A program made the translations under genes and the position numbers. Of a stretch of DNA of 38,574 bases, positions 10,252-17,849 are shown piece after piece. The notes beneath the pieces were generated by a model that saw nothing but the letters and a program-made list of their open reading frames with translations, ran no database searches and was not told where the DNA came from. The stretch spans positions 1-38,574 of the forward strand of contig JAJYMB010000009.1 in assembly GCA_021787365.1 (NCBI GenBank). Reading direction: 5' to 3'. Source of the DNA: Actinomycetes bacterium (GTDB lineage: Bacteria > Actinomycetota > Acidimicrobiia > Acidimicrobiales > Palsa-688). Positions within the stretch are counted from its first letter, which is position 1. Each line of letters begins with the position of its first letter.

Positions 10252-11231
10252 CCGACGGGGAGGCGGGCACCCGAGAGGATCTCGCCGGCAGCGACCTCCC
10301 AGCCGTCACCCAAGACCGAGAGGGCGTCGACGACGGCCCCGAAACCAACTCGCACGTTGCGCCCGAGGACCGAACGGCGCACCGTGGCCTTCGAGCGCAC
10401 GTGCGCCCCGTTGAGCACGACGGCCTCGCGGACGTTGGCGCCCTCCTCGATGCGGGCATCGGGGTAAACCACGCTGTCGGCGACCGTCGCACCTGGGTGC
10501 GCCCCGTTCACCAAGGCTCCCTCGGTTCGCGCCCAAGCCAGGTTGGCCTCGAGGTACTTCTCGGGCGTGCCCATGTCGGTCCAAAGGACCTCGGAGCCGA
10601 GCGCGTAAAGCCTGCGGTCTTTCACGAGCGCCGGGAACACCTCTCGCTCGACCGAGACCCTCCTCCCCTTCGGCACCCGCTCCAAGAACGAGGGCTCGAG
10701 GACATATATGCCGGCATTGATCATGTTGGTGGGCGCCTCGGATGGAGCGGGCTTCTCGATGAAAGCCTCCACGCGCCCGCTGGCGTCGACCGGGACCACA
10801 CCGAAACGCGAGGGGTCCTCGACCGGAGTGAGCGCGATCGTCCCTTCCGCCTCACGCTCGCGGTGGAACTCGACGAGCGCCGTTATGTCGATCTCGGTCA
10901 GCACGTCGCCGTTTACGACAACGAAGGTCTCCCCGGTGATGCCCGCCTCCCTGGCGGCAAAAGCGATCGCCCCCCCGGTGTCGAGCGGCGAGCTCTCGAC
11001 CGCGTAATGGAGCTTCACCCCTCCGCAACGCCCGTCGGGGAAGGCGGCCAAAAAGGCGTCCGGCCGGTACCCGAGCGAGAGCACGACCTCCTCGACACCG
11101 TGGCCAGCCAAGTGCTCGACCACGCGCTCGATGACGGTCCGGCCCGCGACGGGCAGCATCTGCTTGGGCGTGGAAAACGTGAGGGGCCGCAACCGCGTGC
11201 CCTCCCCGCCGACGAGGACGACGGCCTTCAT
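10248..11231 (-). CDS. Nucleotide-sugar pyrophosphorylase (mannose-1-phosphate guanylyltransferase-like)
   Basis: This transferase makes an NDP-sugar from a sugar-1-phosphate and NTP. The N-terminal signature is MKAVVLVGGEGTRLRPLT with PKQMLPVAGRTVIERVVEHL after it. Further motifs are VVVNGDVLTEID (metal-binding Asp), PSRFGVVPVD, FIEKP and NMINAGIYVLEP. After about residue 235 there is a left-handed beta-helix repeat region (VNGAHPGATVADSVVYPDAR, IEEGANVREAVVLNGAHV), as in actinobacterial ManC/RmlA-like proteins. Base and sugar specificity cannot be read from the sequence: GDP-mannose is the default guess, and GDP-heptose is possible because the glycan operon downstream lacks its own guanylyltransferase. 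ATG 11231 is chosen at the start of the conserved block. Confidence 0.88.
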   Translation of the reverse strand: MKAVVLVGGEGTRLRPLTFSTPKQMLPVAGRTVIERVVEHLAGHGVEEVVLSLGYRPDAFLAAFPDGRCGGVKLHYAVESSPLDTGGAIAFAAREAGITGETFVVVNGDVLTEIDITALVEFHREREAEGTIALTPVEDPSRFGVVPVDASGRVEAFIEKPAPSEAPTNMINAGIYVLEPSFLERVPKGRRVSVEREVFPALVKDRRLYALGSEVLWTDMGTPEKYLEANLAWARTEGALVNGAHPGATVADSVVYPDARIEEGANVREAVVLNGAHVRSKATVRRSVLGRNVRVGFGAVVDALSVLGDGWEVAAGEILSGARLPVG

Positions 11232-11313
11232 GGCGGACAAGGCTACCGTGGGGCCTGACCAGCCGCCAGCGGGCCGGGCCCCGGCATTACAACTGCGGTT
11301 AGAGTTAGGCGGC

Positions 11314-13185
11314 GTGGGCCGGCAACTGCAAGGCACGAGGCTCCGAGTCCTCATCGTGTCTGCCAGCGTCGGAGCAGGTGACCTGGGCAGCGCCCGCGAG
11401 CTGGCGCGCCGGCTTCGAGCCGCCGGCCACGAGCCGACCGTCGTCGACTACCTCGAGGCGCCACCGCTGCGGATCGGACGGGCCTTGTCAACGAGCTACG
11501 AAGCGCAGCTCCGGCACGCTCCTTGGGTCTACGAGCTGCTCTTCAACATGTGGTACTGGGCGCCGATGCTCCTAGCGCCAGTGTCTCGTGTGCTTTCTCT
11601 GTTCACGAGGAGAGCAGTGGCCCGTTGGGTGAGGCAAACCGACGCTGACGTCGTGGTTTCCAGTTATTCGGTAGCTACCCAGGCGCTGGGGGACATGAGA
11701 CGGCGGGCGGCGAGCAAGTGGCCCTGGGTAAGGCGGTCGGGCCTAAAGGTGCCGGTGGTCAGCTGCGTCACGGATTTCGGTTATCACCCCTTCTGGGCCC
11801 ACCGTTCGGTGGACCTCAGCCTCGCCACCAACGCCTCTGCTGCCGCTCGGATCGCACGGCGCACGGGACGAGCCGCGATGGCCTGTGCCCCCCTTGTCGG
11901 GCCGGAGTTCGCCCGTGCCACCCACAGGCGGCCCACCGAGCGCCGACGCCTCGGGCTCGGGAGCGAGGAAGTCGCAGTGCTCGTCTCCTCCGGCAGTTGG
12001 GGGGTAGGCGACGTGAAAGAGACGATGGAGCTGGTCGCCCGGTCTCCTGGCCTTGTCCCAGTCGTGGCCTGCGGGCGCAACACCGTCCTGCGCCAGGAGC
12101 TCGAGCACCTCGCCCGCACGCAGGGCTACAGGGCGCTGGCGCTCGGCTGGACCGACGACATGGCCGGCCTGATGGCGGCGTGCGACGTCCTCGTGGAAAA
12201 CGCTGGCGGCCTGACCTGTTTCGAAGCCATGGGGGCAGGGCTCCCGCTCGTGTCGTTCCGGCCCATCCCCGGGCACGGGAAAAAGAGCGCCTCTGCCATG
12301 GCAGCAGCCGGCGTGAGCTGCCTGGCCAGAGCCGGTGACGAGCTGGTCGAGCAGCTCCGCCGGGTCGGCCGGCCCGGCCCCGCCCGCCGGGCCATGCTCG
12401 ACGCGGCGGCCAGGCTGTTCGACGCGGACGCGGCCGAGGTCGTGGCCAGGGTCGGCTCCTTCGGGCCTCCCCCGCTACCGAGGCTGCGCCCGATGGCCCG
12501 CTTGGCACGGGCCGCGTACGCCGTCTCCACGGCTGCCGCGCTCGTCTGGGGAGGCCTCACGACGGGCGTGGGAGTAGCGGCTGCAGCGGGCGCTGGGGTG
12601 GCCCACCCGGCCCCCGGTGACCCAGGCATCGTGTACGTCGGCGCTCGCCTCACCCCGGCCGAGATCGCGGACCCGGCCGTGCAGGCTTCCCTCGCCCGCC
12701 TCCACGCCAGCGCTGTGATCGACCTCGCCACAGCGGAGCTTGACCCTCTCGCCGTCCAAGAGCTGACCGCGAGGGATGTCGGGGTGGAAAGTGGGGGCGC
12801 CTCCTATGACCAGGTACAAGCCAGCACACCCACTGCCCCCTGGGCACTGGCCCAGTCGGACTCCGCCAGCGTCCACGCTCTCTCCGTCCTGTCGGGCCAG
12901 CCCGTGGCCGCGCTCGTGCCAGACCGGACGCTGTCGGCTTTCGACCTCGTTGACGCCGGCTCTGACAATTTCAAGGTCGTGGTCCCGGGTTGGGCCCTCC
13001 CGGCAGCCACCAGAGGCCCCTACCCGAGGGACGAACTCGAGGTCCCGCAGTTGCAGGGGGGCGACGTTTACGTCGTGGACGGTTTCCGGGTGACCCCGGC
13101 CCAGCTCGTGGTGCTGCTCGGCTTGCTCGGCTCAGAGGAGGCTGCCCAGCACCTGCACGGCGGGCCCCTCTCGTGGCTGCGATGA
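11314..13185 (+). CDS. Diglyceride-type glycosyltransferase fused to a membrane segment and a degenerate deacetylase-like domain
   Basis: Residues 1-385 resemble MGDG synthase / processive diacylglycerol glucosyltransferases (GT28). The N-terminal block RVLIVSASVGAGDLGSAREL has Asp where the family usually has His. The C-terminal block has LVSSGSWGVGD, VVACGRN, LGWTDDMAGLMAACDVLVEN, GGLTCFEAMGAGLPLVSFRP and PIPGHGKKSA. A basic stretch (RLRPMARLARA) then precedes a hydrophobic segment at about 400-430, and about 190 residues follow that would lie outside the membrane. This last part resembles a NodB/CE4 polysaccharide deacetylase without its catalytic residues (inference). GTG 11314 places the start ten residues before the conserved block; ATG 11230, in frame, is the alternative. 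The stop overlaps the next gene by four bases. Confidence 0.78.
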   Translation: MGRQLQGTRLRVLIVSASVGAGDLGSARELARRLRAAGHEPTVVDYLEAPPLRIGRALSTSYEAQLRHAPWVYELLFNMWYWAPMLLAPVSRVLSLFTRRAVARWVRQTDADVVVSSYSVATQALGDMRRRAASKWPWVRRSGLKVPVVSCVTDFGYHPFWAHRSVDLSLATNASAAARIARRTGRAAMACAPLVGPEFARATHRRPTERRRLGLGSEEVAVLVSSGSWGVGDVKETMELVARSPGLVPVVACGRNTVLRQELEHLARTQGYRALALGWTDDMAGLMAACDVLVENAGGLTCFEAMGAGLPLVSFRPIPGHGKKSASAMAAAGVSCLARAGDELVEQLRRVGRPGPARRAMLDAAARLFDADAAEVVARVGSFGPPPLPRLRPMARLARAAYAVSTAAALVWGGLTTGVGVAAAAGAGVAHPAPGDPGIVYVGARLTPAEIADPAVQASLARLHASAVIDLATAELDPLAVQELTARDVGVESGGASYDQVQASTPTAPWALAQSDSASVHALSVLSGQPVAALVPDRTLSAFDLVDAGSDNFKVVVPGWALPAATRGPYPRDELEVPQLQGGDVYVVDGFRVTPAQLVVLLGLLGSEEAAQHLHGGPLSWLR

Positions 13186-13925
13186 GGGCTCGCGTCGCCG
13201 GCGGCGGTGCTGCCCTGGCCGGCTCGCTGGCCCTGGCGCAGCTCCTGCCGGCGGTGTCCGGCCTCCGGCGGCTCCGCAACCTCGCCATGAGGGGCCTCGC
13301 CGGCGTCGGCAGCGCAGGGCATGTGGCCCTCACCTTCGACGACGGCCCCGACCCCGCATCGACGCCCGAGTTCCTGGACACCTTGGACGCCCTCGGGTGG
13401 CGGGCCACCTTTTTCATGCTCGGCACGATGGCGAGCGCTGCCCCCGAGCTCGTGATCGAAGTGGCACAGCGCGGCCACGAGGTCGCCGTCCACGGCTTCA
13501 AGCATGCCAACCACCTGCGCCGTGGCCCCCGTTGGGTAAGCCGGGACATCCTCTCGGCCCGGGATCTCCTGGCAGAGATGTCCGGGTCACAACCGAAGTG
13601 GTACAGGCCCCCTTACGGCGTCCTCGCCAGTTCGACCCTGATCGCAGCCCGCAGAGCCGGGTTGCAGCCCGTGCTGTGGACAACCTGGGGGCGCGACTGG
13701 CGCGAGGGCATGACGGCGGAGTCGGTAGTGAAAGAAGTCGAGCGCAGCATGGTCAAGGGAGCGACCGTGCTCCTCCACGACTCCGACTGCACCTCGGCCC
13801 GGGGCTCGTGGAAGGCTACCCTCGGAGCGCTCCCCCTGCTAGGAGAAGCCTGGGCGGCCCGTGGCCTCACCGTCGGCCCCCTTTCCGACCACTTCCTCGG
13901 CGTCCGGGAGCTTCCTCGGAGCTAG
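13182..13925 (+). CDS. Polysaccharide deacetylase (CE4/NodB family)
   Basis: This enzyme removes N- or O-acetyl groups from a surface polysaccharide or peptidoglycan, using a divalent metal. In 247 residues, motif 1 is LTFDDGPDP at about 50-58 (catalytic and metal Asp). The metal histidines are in HGFKHANH at 104-111, motif 3 is RPPYG at 142-146, motif 4 is TTWGRDWREG, and motif 5 is the VLLHDSD block with the His. A hydrophobic N-terminus (about 5-25, ALAGSLALAQLLPAV) probably anchors or exports it. The ATG overlaps the stop of the fused glycosyltransferase (ATGA), so the two are probably made together and act on the same envelope glycan. Confidence 0.92.
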   Translation: MRARVAGGGAALAGSLALAQLLPAVSGLRRLRNLAMRGLAGVGSAGHVALTFDDGPDPASTPEFLDTLDALGWRATFFMLGTMASAAPELVIEVAQRGHEVAVHGFKHANHLRRGPRWVSRDILSARDLLAEMSGSQPKWYRPPYGVLASSTLIAARRAGLQPVLWTTWGRDWREGMTAESVVKEVERSMVKGATVLLHDSDCTSARGSWKATLGALPLLGEAWAARGLTVGPLSDHFLGVRELPRS

Positions 13926-13937
13926 GCGGAGCTAGGC
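13918..13937 (+). repeat. Tandem 10-base duplication at the deacetylase stop codon
   Basis: GGAGCTAGGC occurs twice in a row, and the TAG stop codon of the deacetylase lies in the first copy. It looks like a simple slippage duplication with no evident function. Confidence 0.7.
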
Positions 13938-13990
13938 GGGCCGAGGCAGGTCTTCAGGTCGCTGAAAGCTTCGTCCACTAGCCTGGTTTC

Positions 13991-14773
13991 GTGCACCTCG
14001 CGCTCTTGAACTTCACGAGCTTCGTCGCCACCTCCGGCTACGTCGCCGTCTTCGTGTTGTCGGTCGCACAGTCGTGCTGCGTACCGACTTCCTCGGAGCT
14101 CACTCTCGGCTTCGCCGGGGTGCTCGCTGCCGAGGGCAAGCTCTCGCTTCCCGGCGCCATCATCGCCGGCGTCGCCGGCGAACTGGTCGGGGCCTTCATC
14201 GCCTGGGTCATCGGGCGTACCGGGGGGAGGCCCTTCGTGGAACGCTACGGGAAGTACGTCTTGGTCAGCCAGCACGACCTCGACCGCGCAGAAGGTTGGT
14301 ACGACCGCCACGGGACTTGGGGCGTCTTCGCCAGCCGGCTGGTACCGGTCATCCGTAACTTCGTGGCACTGCCCGCCGGCGTGGCCGAAGTCCCGCTCGT
14401 GCGCTTCGGCCTGCTCACCTTGGCCGGCTCGGCCATCTGGGACAGCGCCATGGCGCTCATCGGCTACGGCGTCGGCAGCAACTACAAGAAGATCATGCAC
14501 GGGGTGAGCGACGCCGGCTACGTGCTCGGGGTGCTGGCCGTCCTGGCGATCGTGTTCGTCATCTACCACCGCTACCGGAGCTACAAGGCGGCGACGTCCG
14601 AGGCGCACGCTCCCACGCAATCGAGCGTGACAATTTCCTTCTCCCCAGCCGACCCGACACCGCCGTCGCCCCTCAGGGCCCCCCTTGCCGGGCCCGCCTC
14701 CCAGGCGGCTCGGGAGGCGGCTACGCCCCCCTACGGGACCGAAGGCGTCCGGATCCTGCGCGAGCCCGAGTAA
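13991..14773 (+). CDS. DedA-family membrane protein
   Basis: DedA/VTT-domain proteins are polytopic membrane proteins, several of which act as scramblases or flippases for undecaprenyl phosphate or phospholipids. The 260-residue product has the conserved pattern: LLNFTSFVATSGYVAVFVLS, a re-entrant helix region with PTSSELTLGFAG, GELVGAFIAWVIGR, GGRPFVERYGKYVLVS, then GVFASRLVPVIRNFVALPAG (the family Arg/Pro motif) and two C-terminal membrane helices. A hydrophilic Pro/Ala-rich tail of about 60 residues follows and is dispensable for the fold. The start is GTG 13991 and is uncertain by a few codons. It may be co-transcribed with the deacetylase 65 bases upstream, consistent with lipid-linked envelope work. 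Confidence 0.9.
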   Translation: MHLALLNFTSFVATSGYVAVFVLSVAQSCCVPTSSELTLGFAGVLAAEGKLSLPGAIIAGVAGELVGAFIAWVIGRTGGRPFVERYGKYVLVSQHDLDRAEGWYDRHGTWGVFASRLVPVIRNFVALPAGVAEVPLVRFGLLTLAGSAIWDSAMALIGYGVGSNYKKIMHGVSDAGYVLGVLAVLAIVFVIYHRYRSYKAATSEAHAPTQSSVTISFSPADPTPPSPLRAPLAGPASQAAREAATPPYGTEGVRILREPE

Positions 14774-14792
14774 GGGGCTGGACTGGCGCACG

Positions 14793-15344
14793 TCAGTCCC
14801 CGTCGGCGGCCTTGAGAGCGTGAGCCAGGCGGGCGTCGAGCGTCCAAGCCTGCTCAGGCATGTGGTGCTGCTCAGCCCACCCAGCTGTCAGTTCGTGGCT
14901 GCCGGCCTGGCGCAACAGCCGCGCACCTACTTGATCGTGCGTCAAGTAAAGGGCTGCGCGCCGGCGGAGCCCCTCGCCCGGTCGGTCACTCCCTTGGCTC
15001 ACGAGGCGCTGGCGCCCTGCCACGATCGCCGCCACGGTCACTCCGACCCGCGCAAAAGTGCCGAGCCGCGCCTCCACCTTGCCGACGTCGTGCAGCAGCG
15101 CGGCCGCCATCACCTCCCTCGGCACGGGCGCCCCATCACCCTCCAGTGCCTTTGTGGCACGACGGGCGACGGCCAGGCCGTGCCGGCGGTCGGGGCCCGA
15201 CATCCGGCGCCATAGCTGCTGCTCGCCGGGTAGGAGCATCGCCATTGCCCATGACTCGCTGTCCGCCGACGGCCCGCCGGGCCAGAGAGCGGTGAAAAAC
15301 CGGATGGCGAGGTGGGCCGGCGAGCCGAACTCACCACGGCTCAT
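14793..15344 (-). CDS. Small HD-domain protein
   Basis: This 183-residue protein carries a short HD-type metal-dependent phosphohydrolase fold. Visible residues are DRRHGLAVARRA (first His, about 55), AALLHDVGKVEARLG with the HD pair at about 85-86, and a C-terminal HHMPEQAWTLDARLAHALKAADG region that could provide the last Asp. HD proteins often hydrolyse nucleotides, but the substrate here cannot be told. The start ATG overlaps the stop of the GH12 gene (ATGA), so both are translated from one message, an odd pairing of a secreted glucanase and a cytoplasmic HD protein. Confidence 0.78.
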   Translation of the reverse strand: MSRGEFGSPAHLAIRFFTALWPGGPSADSESWAMAMLLPGEQQLWRRMSGPDRRHGLAVARRATKALEGDGAPVPREVMAAALLHDVGKVEARLGTFARVGVTVAAIVAGRQRLVSQGSDRPGEGLRRRAALYLTHDQVGARLLRQAGSHELTAGWAEQHHMPEQAWTLDARLAHALKAADGD

Positions 15345-16264
15345 TGGCGCGCGCTCACCACGTGGAAACCAGAGAAAGTGAACATCTCCGGCCCTCCTCC
15401 TGCGCCACAGATCTCGGCTCCGTAATTGATCTGGTCGACAGTCGACGTCTTGGAGATGTAGCCGTTGCTGATAAGCCACTTGAAGAAGGCGAGCAGGTCT
15501 ACCCTGCCAGCATGGAAGTAGGACTTGGCCACGAAGGCAATGTAGCCGTGGTCGCCCGTGCTCCAAACGACCCAGTTGCGCCCGCCAAGCTCTACCGTCG
15601 GCCCGGCTCTGCCAGCAGGCGTTTGGCCGTGGTCGCGGGTCCAGATCATCACCTCGTTAGAGGAAGACGTGGCGATGCCGTTGAGCCAGACGTCGTAGGC
15701 GTCTTCGTAATCGCCAACCCTCGGGCTCGTCTCAGCGAAGGTGCTCGTGAGGCGCCTGTAGGAGCTGATCGGTACCGAGCTCACGTTGTCCTGCACTTCG
15801 GGGTAAGTCTTTACGCTGTTGGCCGGCTGGCCCACCGGCGGCTGCTCGCTCACGACCCCCCAATCCTGGTCGGAGCACGCATAGATGAGCTGGCTGCCAG
15901 GGCCCGTCTGAGGGGCGTTGGGGTCGTTCCACAAGTTGTTGTAAGTGATGTAGCCGTCGGGCCAGGTATACCCCGTATCGGCTGTGCTCTCCCAGGCAGC
16001 CTTCTGCGGGCTACAGAGCTGGGGGTTGCCCGTCCCGGGGGCCGCTGCCGTGGTCCTCGTCGGACTTCGCAGCTTGGGGTCGCAATCGACGACGAAGGGC
16101 CTCATAGCGAGCTTCGCGCTGAGCCGGCCACCGGGGCACCGAACGACGAGCGACTGGCCGACAGATAGCACCACTGTCCGCACTCTGGGCACGGCAAGCG
16201 CAACACTCGTGCAGAGCGCACTCGCACCTATGACAAGTGCGACAATTTTGGTGAGGCGCCGCAT
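15341..16264 (-). CDS. Secreted glycoside hydrolase family 12 (endo-beta-glucanase type)
   Basis: GH12 enzymes cleave beta-1,4-glucans or xyloglucan. The 307-residue product has a signal peptide (MRRLTKIVALVIGASALCTS, cleavage near residue 25), then a short Cys-containing segment (about 28-62) unlike the catalytic core and a linker. The GH12 core runs from about 84 to the end. ITYNNLWND is at about 106-114. The nucleophile Glu204 lies in NEVMIW, and the acid/base Glu293 lies in GGPEMFTFSGF. Core length fits GH12. The gene stands upstream of, and overlaps, the HD-domain gene. GH12 members are frequently acid-active, which agrees with the G1 peptidase nearby. Confidence 0.85.
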   Translation of the reverse strand: MRRLTKIVALVIGASALCTSVALAVPRVRTVVLSVGQSLVVRCPGGRLSAKLAMRPFVVDCDPKLRSPTRTTAAAPGTGNPQLCSPQKAAWESTADTGYTWPDGYITYNNLWNDPNAPQTGPGSQLIYACSDQDWGVVSEQPPVGQPANSVKTYPEVQDNVSSVPISSYRRLTSTFAETSPRVGDYEDAYDVWLNGIATSSSNEVMIWTRDHGQTPAGRAGPTVELGGRNWVVWSTGDHGYIAFVAKSYFHAGRVDLLAFFKWLISNGYISKTSTVDQINYGAEICGAGGGPEMFTFSGFHVVSARQ

Positions 16265-16367
16265 GCGCCCAGTTTTGCGCAGTCGAGTGACATCTTCAAT
16301 TGGTCCAACTCGCCGCCGGCATACATCTTGCCCAGCTTGGATCTCTGTAGCTTTTCGTCAGGCGAGT

Positions 16368-16400
16368 GATAGGGGGTGCCCGACCGAGCCACCCCCTATC
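16368..16400. terminator. Strong stem-loop, terminator-like
   Basis: A perfect 11-base inverted repeat (GATAGGGGGTG / CACCCCCTATC) encloses an 11-base loop. On the plus strand TTTTT follows six bases later (16407 region); on the minus strand no T-tract follows. It lies about 40 bases downstream of the minus-strand IGYWKNH gene and could end that transcript as a T-less actinobacterial terminator, or block rightward antisense transcription. Confidence 0.65.
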
Positions 16401-16438
16401 TCACCTTTTTGTACCTACGGTCTTACAACCTCACCTGG

Positions 16439-17359
16439 TCAGCACAGGTCGCCATTGTTGTAGTTATTGAGGACGGAAGCGTCGTTGACCGCCTCCGCTC
16501 GGTCAGCGCTCCCCGGCCCGAACAGTGCGCTGGGCGGGCCATCGTAACCGTTCGCCACGAGCAGGCTGTTGGCATCCAGGATCGTGCTCGCCAGCGCCGG
16601 GCAGGAAACCGCTCCTGCAGCGAGGTTGAGCTCGGCTCCCAGGAGTTGGGCTGCGAGTTGGTTCGCCGCGTACTTGGAGGACGGGTCGCTCAAGACGGCC
16701 ACTCCCTCGTCCGTCGTATTCACCACGTAATTGCCAAGGGTCTGGGGCAAAAGGCGTGCCATCGCATCGGTGTGGTTCTTCCAGTACCCGATCGTAAGCG
16801 CTGACGGTGGTGGAGCACCCGGTGTGCAGGTGCTGTTGGGCGGGCCTGTCTCACCCCAGACAAACACGGTGGGCCCGCTGGTCACGTTGTCCAAGACGGA
16901 GGGAGTGTCGACCGGGGCCGTGATGACATCCAGCTGCCAACAGGTCGATGGCAGAGGCACCGTGGCGCTCGCGCCCATGAACAGGACACTGCTTTGGAAA
17001 AACTGGGGGTAATCGCTCTGCGACGGGAAGCTGCAGTAGGAATTGGGGTCGACCGGGTTCGGGCACAACTGGGTGCCGGACGAAGTATTTTTGGGCTCAG
17101 CCACGTTGTCGCTCGCCGAGTAGACGACGAGCTCGTATAGAGCGTTTGTGCAGTCCGAACTCAGGGTGACCGTCGCCGAGGTGCCGGTCAGGCTGGCCAG
17201 ATAGTCGCCACCGAAAGGCTGGCTGCAATCGACCGAGGCCAATACGCTGGCACTGGCCTCGCTACCGCCGACCGTGCTGGCACTTTGGACGACAACCGCA
17301 AGGGAGGCAGCTGCGAGTGCCGACAGCATGCCGACGCTCATTGTAAGGCGTCTCAACAT
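16439..17359 (-). CDS. Secreted protein with IGYWKNH domain
   Basis: The function is unknown. The 306-residue product has a clear signal peptide (MLRRLTMSVGMLSALAAASL, cleavage near 30-40). Residues about 43-180 form a Ser/Thr-rich, Cys-containing region with six or so cysteines (VDCSQPFGG, SSDCTNALYELVVY, QLCPNP, SYCSFP, STCWQLDV, STCTPG), probably a disulphide-bonded beta domain. Residues about 187-306 match a widespread extracellular domain that begins with ALTIGYWKNH, contains AAQLLGAELNLAAGA and ends in a Tyr/Asn-rich VLNNYNNGDLC. ATG 17359 is chosen: it has GGAAG just upstream and begins the signal peptide; the longer frame to 17527 lacks one. It is divergent from the ECF sigma gene. 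Confidence 0.82.
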   Translation of the reverse strand: MLRRLTMSVGMLSALAAASLAVVVQSASTVGGSEASASVLASVDCSQPFGGDYLASLTGTSATVTLSSDCTNALYELVVYSASDNVAEPKNTSSGTQLCPNPVDPNSYCSFPSQSDYPQFFQSSVLFMGASATVPLPSTCWQLDVITAPVDTPSVLDNVTSGPTVFVWGETGPPNSTCTPGAPPPSALTIGYWKNHTDAMARLLPQTLGNYVVNTTDEGVAVLSDPSSKYAANQLAAQLLGAELNLAAGAVSCPALASTILDANSLLVANGYDGPPSALFGPGSADRAEAVNDASVLNNYNNGDLC

Positions 17360-17849
17360 ATTTCTTCCGCTCCTAACATCCGCTGTTTGTTTTTTCAGGT
17401 ACCGAGAAGACGTTACCCACCAATGTTGCTCAGCAGCTGCGCGTACGCGGGGACGCCCCAAACTAGACGCCTTTGGTAGCCACACCGCCACAAACCGTGT
17501 ACAGTGGGAATTCCCGTGTTTATACAACTCGTCTCAGTGCTGAGACGAAGTCCCGCTCCTACTTCAGGCGCTACCCCGACCACTATCAGTGCCCCGGCGT
17601 TCCCGCACGAGAAGCAACGGCAAAAAGGCCTACACATAGATCGCCCCCGCTACCTCTTCGACCCGTGGCGCTCGGTGAAACCGTGGCCCATTTCGCCTAT
17701 TTTGTACCTCTTACCGCGCTCAGCGTCAGCCCTGGCGCCGTGCGTCGATAGGACTGCACCACCACGAGCGCCAGGGTTCACAGACAGTTACGCTCTCGAT
17801 CGTGTTGCCCACTCCCACAGCTACCCTCCCGTCGACCAACGACGAAGGC
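17360..17849. promoter_or_regulatory. Long divergent regulatory region between the IGYWKNH gene and the ECF sigma gene
   Basis: No supported gene lies here; overlapping plus-strand frames are compositionally unconvincing. The region is less GC-rich than its surroundings. It contains several dyads: GGGAATTCCC at 17506-17515, CGTCTCAG-TG-CTGAGACG at 17530-17547, and a distant pair CCCTGGCGC (17730-17738) / GCGCCAGGG (17768-17776). The arrangement suits regulator binding or leader RNA structure for one or both divergent genes. No promoter boxes could be assigned with confidence. Confidence 0.45.
17530..17547. repeat. Perfect 8-base inverted repeat, possible operator
   Basis: CGTCTCAG and CTGAGACG are separated by two bases. 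It lies about 170 bases upstream of the IGYWKNH gene and about 300 bases upstream of the sigma gene. Its length and symmetry suit a dimeric regulator site. Confidence 0.5.

Noticed and set aside
9597..11258. 553-codon open frame on the plus strand
   Set aside because: It covers the end of the glucosidase in another frame and runs antisense to the pyrophosphorylase; composition is Arg/His/Asp-rich with no domain.
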